From Oxytricha trifallax (Eukaryota > Ciliophora > Spirotrichea > Sporadotrichida > Oxytrichidae), in assembly GCA_000711775.1 (NCBI GenBank), contig ARYC01017224.1, positions 1 through 64,000 of the forward strand: a DNA stretch of 64,000 nucleotides. Direction: 5' to 3'. Each line of letters starts with the position of its first letter. Within the stretch, counting starts at the first letter, position 1. Below are positions 59,001-64,000 of the stretch, piece by piece. Made by a program: the position numbers and the translations under genes. The notes beneath the pieces are model-generated. The model ran no database searches. It saw only the letters and a program-made list of their open reading frames with translations, and was not told the origin of the DNA.

Positions 59001-62000
59001 TTAATTTGACATTCATAAATGAAAATTAGTAATTCTTTCAAAGTATTAACAATAAATGAATTATTTATTAAAATACTTCAGCAGAATGCATTTTTGAAAA
59101 GTAATCTCTATACAAAACAATTACTTTTGATGAATCTTACCTACTTATAACTTCATACCCTTACTTTCCTTCTATGACTAGTTACAATTATTCACAAAAT
59201 ATTCTTCAGAGTACCACTCTGATACTCACTAGAAATACTAATAACTATGCCGATTTTTAGAATTCTCATAGAATTTGCGGGTTTATAGATGATAAGATTA
59301 ATAATTAAGTTAATACTACGAGCTTAGATCAAGATTTAAGTATGATGGAGACATGTTTCTACTTTATTAATTATAATATATCGTATCAAACAATACATAT
59401 ATAAATATGATTATTTTTGAATTTTATAGAAATTTTTTTGAATATACTTTTAGCCTTGTGTAATTACACGAAAAGCATTTTCGGTGTAAAATATTTACAG
59501 GTATAAAAATAAATTAATAACATAAATTTTAATTCTACTATTTATTTAAATTTTCTAAAGTAATAACATTATCGTTACCCCTATAAAATAAATAATGCTC
59601 TCCTCTTTTGGATTCTTTTACATTAAAACTCTATATTATTTAACTCAAATTGAATAATTTAAAAAATATGAAACAAAGAATAATTAATTATGGTTTGTTT
59701 TATTTGCTACTTAATTATAATTTACAAATTATATTTACAATAACCCGAATTATACAAATCCTTATATTCAAACAGTTTAAGCATCGAGCGACACTAATTT
59801 TACATTTAATTTCACTCCTGGAATAGAATATCCAACTTACCACACTTAAACATTATAAAAAGATTTAAATATTTTTAAATGAGGGGGGGACATTAAAGCT
59901 TACAAAATTTGTTTAAATTGACCGAGTTATTAAAAACATTTAATTTATTAAGTTTTTGTAAAGAGTAAAAATTAAATAAAGCTTTTGTAAAATTTTAAAT
60001 GAAAATAAATATAATTGATAATTGTCATCTTTAAATAAAATAAATTGTTTAGAGTTAAGAATTAAAATATTTAATTTAACTTTAGATTTTAATGATAAGT
60101 TATTTCCTAATTAATTCATAATAATGAGAATGATGTTTAATGATTAAAATAAAATAAATTTAACATATCACTGTTTAATACTAAAATCAAACCATCAATC
60201 TTAGTCGTGATATAGACGTATCTGAATGAGTTGACGTGGCAAATTCCGTGACGTGGCAGTCGTGAAGTAGAAAACTCCGAAAAAACCATTCTTGCTATCA
60301 CCTAGTCTTCACCTAAAATCAAGATGTCAACCGGGTTTTCACCATGGAGGACAGAGCTCGTAGGATCCTACCAGAGTGACAGAAGATGGAGAAAAACGCT
60401 TACCGGTCCCACCGCTGCTGGGAAACGTAATCCCTATCCTTTCGCTGTGGTAGCTTCAGCACCCTAACCCGGTGTGGGAGAAAAATCCTTATCGTTGGCT
60501 TCAATGGTTTTCGTCTTCTCATTTTTGAAGGCAGAGCGTACCTTCATCCTGCTCCCTATTACCTAGGAAACTGAACTCAAGCCAGTAGACTCATCTAATG
60601 CAGGGAAATCTTAGGATCCAGCTCACTCGGGAGTGTACGCTGACAGATTGAACCCCGCCGACTGGTCCCTCATGCGTTGCGCCCAGCAACCCCATACCTG
60701 CCCTCGGTAGGCCTTAGTGTAGTAGAAAGCTCTATCAGAAAGTCCCAAGTGGTTGGTACCACCTAGCAATTAACTTTCTAATTTAATAATAATGAGAATG
60801 ATAAAAAATTGATTTTTTAAATTTAATCCTTAAATAATAATATTTAAAATAATAATATTACACACTTTCATGTTGATAATTTACTATGAAGATGAATTTT
60901 CATTAATTCTTGATAAATATCACTTAATCAATGTCAAAATCATTATAACTATTTATAAGTGTAATATTATTTAATACTTGATAATCTGATTTCAATAATA
61001 AAATATGTTTATAACCGTTTTATAATAATTATAAAATATTTTTCTATACAGACTCTCTAGACTGTAGAAATACAGGGTTGTACGCAACAGGTAGAAGTAA
61101 TTATATATATTCAGCATTAAACGAAGGTTATAAATATTATAAACTCGATAATATGTAAACATAGCCAGATTAGACATTAAACTGTGGAAATTATTTTGTG
61201 CATTAAGTTATAAAAAGTATAGATAATTTATATTTAAATATAAATTATAGCGAATAAATTAAATTAATTTTTATATACAAGTTATTGATTATTCAACAGG
61301 TAACAACATATTATTATCAGGGGTTCCGTGGATTATTAAATTAAAAGGGGTAAAATAGCAACCAGTAAATTTTATTTTACCTTTAAAAAAAATTAATGAT
61401 AGATATATGAATAAAATACAAATTACCTTGCCCAAATCTCATTAAATTGTATAATATTTTCCAGAATATTATAGTAGTTTAAGGATTAATTTATTTATTA
61501 ATTTATTTTTTTTTCTTCAAAAGATACATCGATCTATATTAAACAATACTAATTATCTATCTAATCGATTATTTGCATAAATCTTTTAATTTTAATTATA
61601 TTATAAAAGATTCATACAGATTTCAATAGTTTTATCTTACGGTTAGACACAAATGCTTAAAACCTTTAAAGTGGTCACTTCCACATACATATAAGCTTCA
61701 CAAATAGCTATTTAGGGAATACATTATCCAATACTTATTTTTTAATTTTCGAAGATCAATATGCTTTTGATACACCTCCCTATTTCCCTGAATAGTAATA
61801 TCATTTGAGTTTATTTAAAATTTTTAATTTGATTTTATGACTTTAAATTTATTCATTAGAAAATTATTGATTAAGACATCAACTTAATTTAAATATTTTC
61901 ACAATAAAAGCAAATTTAAAGAATTCATGCATCAATAAAAGCAAACTTTATTTCTTAATATGCATTAGAAATTCCCCAAGATTTAAGAAACGATACTTAC

Positions 62001-62580
62001 TACATAGATTTCTTACCTCTAGGTAGAGCTGCAAATTTCACTAAAATTATTAATAATACTCTAATTAATCTCTAAGATCTTTCGCAAGGTATTTAATCAA
62101 CTAAAAAAGCAGATATTTTGTTACAACTTAGTCCAAACGAATATGATTTAGGGAAAGACATAAAATGGAGAATTTTTGAAATTAAGTTTAAAATAATTGA
62201 ACATAGAAATTCACAAATCTATTAACTATACATACTAATGGTTAATGTCAGTTCAATGTACAATTATAGGTCAAATGGGAGTGAGCTCAATTAAACTGAT
62301 GACAACTAAGAATATGCATTTTTATAGTTTAAATACTGATTAAATATAATTAAGTGTAATTTATTTCACACCCCCCTTAAATTTTATATTTAAATATCCA
62401 AAGAGGAAGTACTTTCAAGCAAGGATTCAACATATTTCATAATAGGGAGTGGTAACATTAGTTTTCAATAAAGATCTGATTCAAAGCAAAACCTAGTTAC
62501 AAACTAAATTTTATCTATATTTTATTTTATTAGAGTGGAAGGCTCTTAGATGCTCCGGATTACTAAAAATGGCTGAAAAT
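56057..62580 (+). CDS. Large unknown gene split by many IESs
   Basis: Coding islands on the plus strand separated by AT-rich DNA: 56057-56245 (LESDNYQSELPQNQNGF), 56349-56480 (LVTSPVDVNFVIGDALG), 56635-56720 (IDGIYVYFINTDRQLIKVD), 56785-56905 (VDILENFKLFEFNDKGNKY, LYLGLNELDGNI), 57050-57180 (GITYEFNAMCMGQTEES), 58190-58325, 58725-58800, 59110-59285 (FDESYLLITSYPYFPSM), 59745-59850 (NFTFNFTPGIEYPTYHT), 61640-61800 (DQYAFDTPPYFPEQ), 61965-62180 (PQDLRNDTYYIDFLPLGR), 62245-62330, 62400-62580. The sequence is beta-rich with Asn-X-Ser/Thr sites, which suggests a large secreted or surface protein. It may be more than one gene. No domain identified; pointers not resolved. Confidence 0.5.
60190..60785. 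other. GC-rich island of unknown nature
   Basis: About 580 bases at roughly 50 percent GC in a 25 percent GC setting. A plus-strand frame is open from 60324 (MSTGFSPWRTEL) to TGA 60812 with Gln codons, 162 codons, but has no recognisable domain. On the minus strand GGGTTCAATCTG is close to a Pol III B box. The word AATAATGAGAATGAT lies on both sides (60119-60134 and 60787-60801). It could be a retroposed RNA gene, a structured RNA or foreign DNA. Confidence 0.5.
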
Positions 62581-62840
62581 GTTTAGGATAAGAAGTCATG
62601 ATATAATTAAATTAATAATAAAATTAAAATGGTAGATTTAATATAAGTTTATTAAAATTAGTAAATCTAAATTAATTATCAATAAATATTAAATTAAGTA
62701 TTATATTATAGTATTTTTAATTAAATACATCAGATTTATATGGATAAAAATAAAAATCAGGACATATACATTAAAAGTTGGATAAAATCTGCTATATCAT
62801 GCATTTCCACGAAGATTAATTAAATTATATAAATGGTGTA

Positions 62841-63102
62841 AAACCCCGTTAGTCAATTAAGAATGAAGATTGGGGATTAAGAATAATGAAATTAAAAATT
62901 AATTATAATTGGCTGAAATTAAATATAATTAGGCTAAAAACAAATTTACGCACCCTGATTGGTTTATTTTATAGAGACAATTATTTGAGCCAATGGCTTT
63001 AATAATTAGCCAAAACTTTAATAATTTACGCCAATTATAATTAATTTTTAATTTCATTATTCTTAATTCCCAATCTTCATTCTTAATTGACTAACGGGGT
63101 TT
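62841..63102. mobile_element. 262-base TA-flanked MITE
   Basis: Ends AAACCCCGTTAGTCAATTAAG are inverted at the other side over about 78 bases, flanked by TA at 62839-62840 and 63103-63104. Classic Tc1/mariner-type MITE form, without a gene. Confidence 0.88.
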
Positions 63103-63104
63103 TA

Positions 63105-64000
63105 AGATATTAAAATTAAATTGTGTCAAAATATAGTATTTTGCCAATTATTCTACAATTAAGTAAATAATTTCATTCAAGTCGTCTCAAATGTTTTTTA
63201 CATTAAGAAAAAGAAAACATTTCTTTCTAATATAAGGACTAAATAAATTAATTAAAAATTAGTTTTTTTTTTATTTTACTAGGCGATAAAAGATTTGAGA
63301 AATTTGTAATTATATTTTAAAGTTAATTAAAATATAATAAATCTATGTCGTTTAACCAAAAAATTAAAATTAATAATTTATACTAACTAATATTATTAAA
63401 TATAAATTATAATAAAACCGAAGAATTGAGTTATATTTAAATAGACTAAACATAAAGAAAAATTAAATACTAAGTATTATTTAAGGATATAAATGATGTA
63501 TCTAATTATTAGGTAAGTTATTCAAACTTTAATTAATAATTATAGGATTAAGATACTCTAAAAGTAGAAATTTCAAATGGAAAAATTTATAAATTATTTA
63601 TATAATAACTAAGAATATGACATTTGAACTTATTTTTAACAGTTAAGTCATAAATTTTATGTAAGAGAGTACTTTTTATTAAAAATATACTTAATTTCTT
63701 TATTTAAAATGGACTAGTATTTCAGTCAGTTGATAACGAATTTATGAGAGATAGCTAATCATTGCTAAAATACATACCAGCTTAAATATCAAAAAGTAAA
63801 AAATTATCATTGAAATATTTTGCTTATTTTTATTTTAGGCGATCTAAACATGATTGAGCAAATTTAATCATTCACCAGTGTATCATTAAACGTCCTCACA
63901 AGCTCCTCTTTCCTACTTAAATTTCTTTTGTAAATATATTAGGTTTTTTTTATTCAAAAATTTTCTTAACAGATCCTTCAGTTTGCAGTTTCTTTGGGGA
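63105..64000. other. AT-rich end of window with a possible coding island
   Basis: Mostly AT-rich. From about 63860 to 63940 a plus-strand frame (FTSVSLNVLTSSSFPTQISF) has coding-like composition and may be another MDS of the large upstream gene. Otherwise nothing is supported. Confidence 0.35.

Noticed and set aside
60190-60785. GC island as rRNA, SRP RNA, RNase P RNA or tRNA
   Set aside because: None of the invariant segments I know for these RNAs is present; only a weak B-box-like word was found.
1-64000. CRISPR arrays, bacterial operons, tRNA genes
   Set aside because: No regularly spaced repeats or tRNA cloverleaf were recognised; code usage and introns are eukaryotic.

Overview
This window reads as germline (micronuclear) DNA of a spirotrich ciliate of the Oxytricha/Stylonychia/Tetmemena kind. 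Four observations support this. (1) Every long gene reads only if TAA and TAG encode Gln and TGA is the sole stop. (2) Conserved host genes are cut into coding pieces (MDSs) separated by AT-rich spacers (IESs), with short 'pointer' direct repeats at the joints. (3) There are two complete TBE-type transposons whose ends carry C4A4 telomere-like repeats, plus remnants of others. (4) One conserved gene, eRF3, is scrambled. Species cannot be fixed from sequence alone.

Layout. 1-18.5 kb: a very large inverted repeat (inner edges 3759 and 13994). Each arm carries convergent genes for a SecA-like helicase and a 257-aa coiled-coil protein. The right-arm copies are open and use tiny introns. The 10-kb spacer holds a Gln/Asn-rich ORF, a 1.6-kb fold-back element and a damaged DDE transposase gene. 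19.9-26.7 kb: the translation release-factor GTPase eRF3, in about 44 MDSs on three colinear strings (A 26.7-24.7 kb, C 23.9-22.5 kb, B 21.5-19.9 kb) that interleave when joined by matching pointers. 26.9-29.7 kb: an ATG16-like autophagy gene, unscrambled, with IESs and introns. 30-46.8 kb: TBE elements (29983-33998; 41895-45982; an older inverted one from 38016 holding remnants to about 46.8 kb) with a separate 3-kb terminal-inverted-repeat element at 34288-37291. 47.5-48.6 kb: a diverged duplicate of eRF3 string A only. 48.7-51.8 kb: a small unknown coding start and, divergently, a CFAP97-domain gene whose three IESs can be removed exactly to leave 790 codons. 52.8-53.9 kb: pieces of an unknown minus-strand gene. 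54.8-55.7 kb: a fold-back element. 56-62.6 kb: a large unknown plus-strand gene heavily divided by IESs, interrupted by a GC-rich island (60.2-60.8 kb). 62.8-63.1 kb: a small TA-flanked MITE.

How it works together: MDSs for eRF3, ATG16 and CFAP97 would be joined at pointers during macronuclear development, while TBEs, the inverted-repeat element, the MITEs and the IESs would be discarded. The inverted-repeat genes carry ordinary introns but no visible IES, which suggests they are expressed directly from the germline or belong to a mobile element. The scrambled eRF3 and the long-inverted-repeat element are the two items most worth follow-up. All assignments come from reading the sequence; no database search was run.
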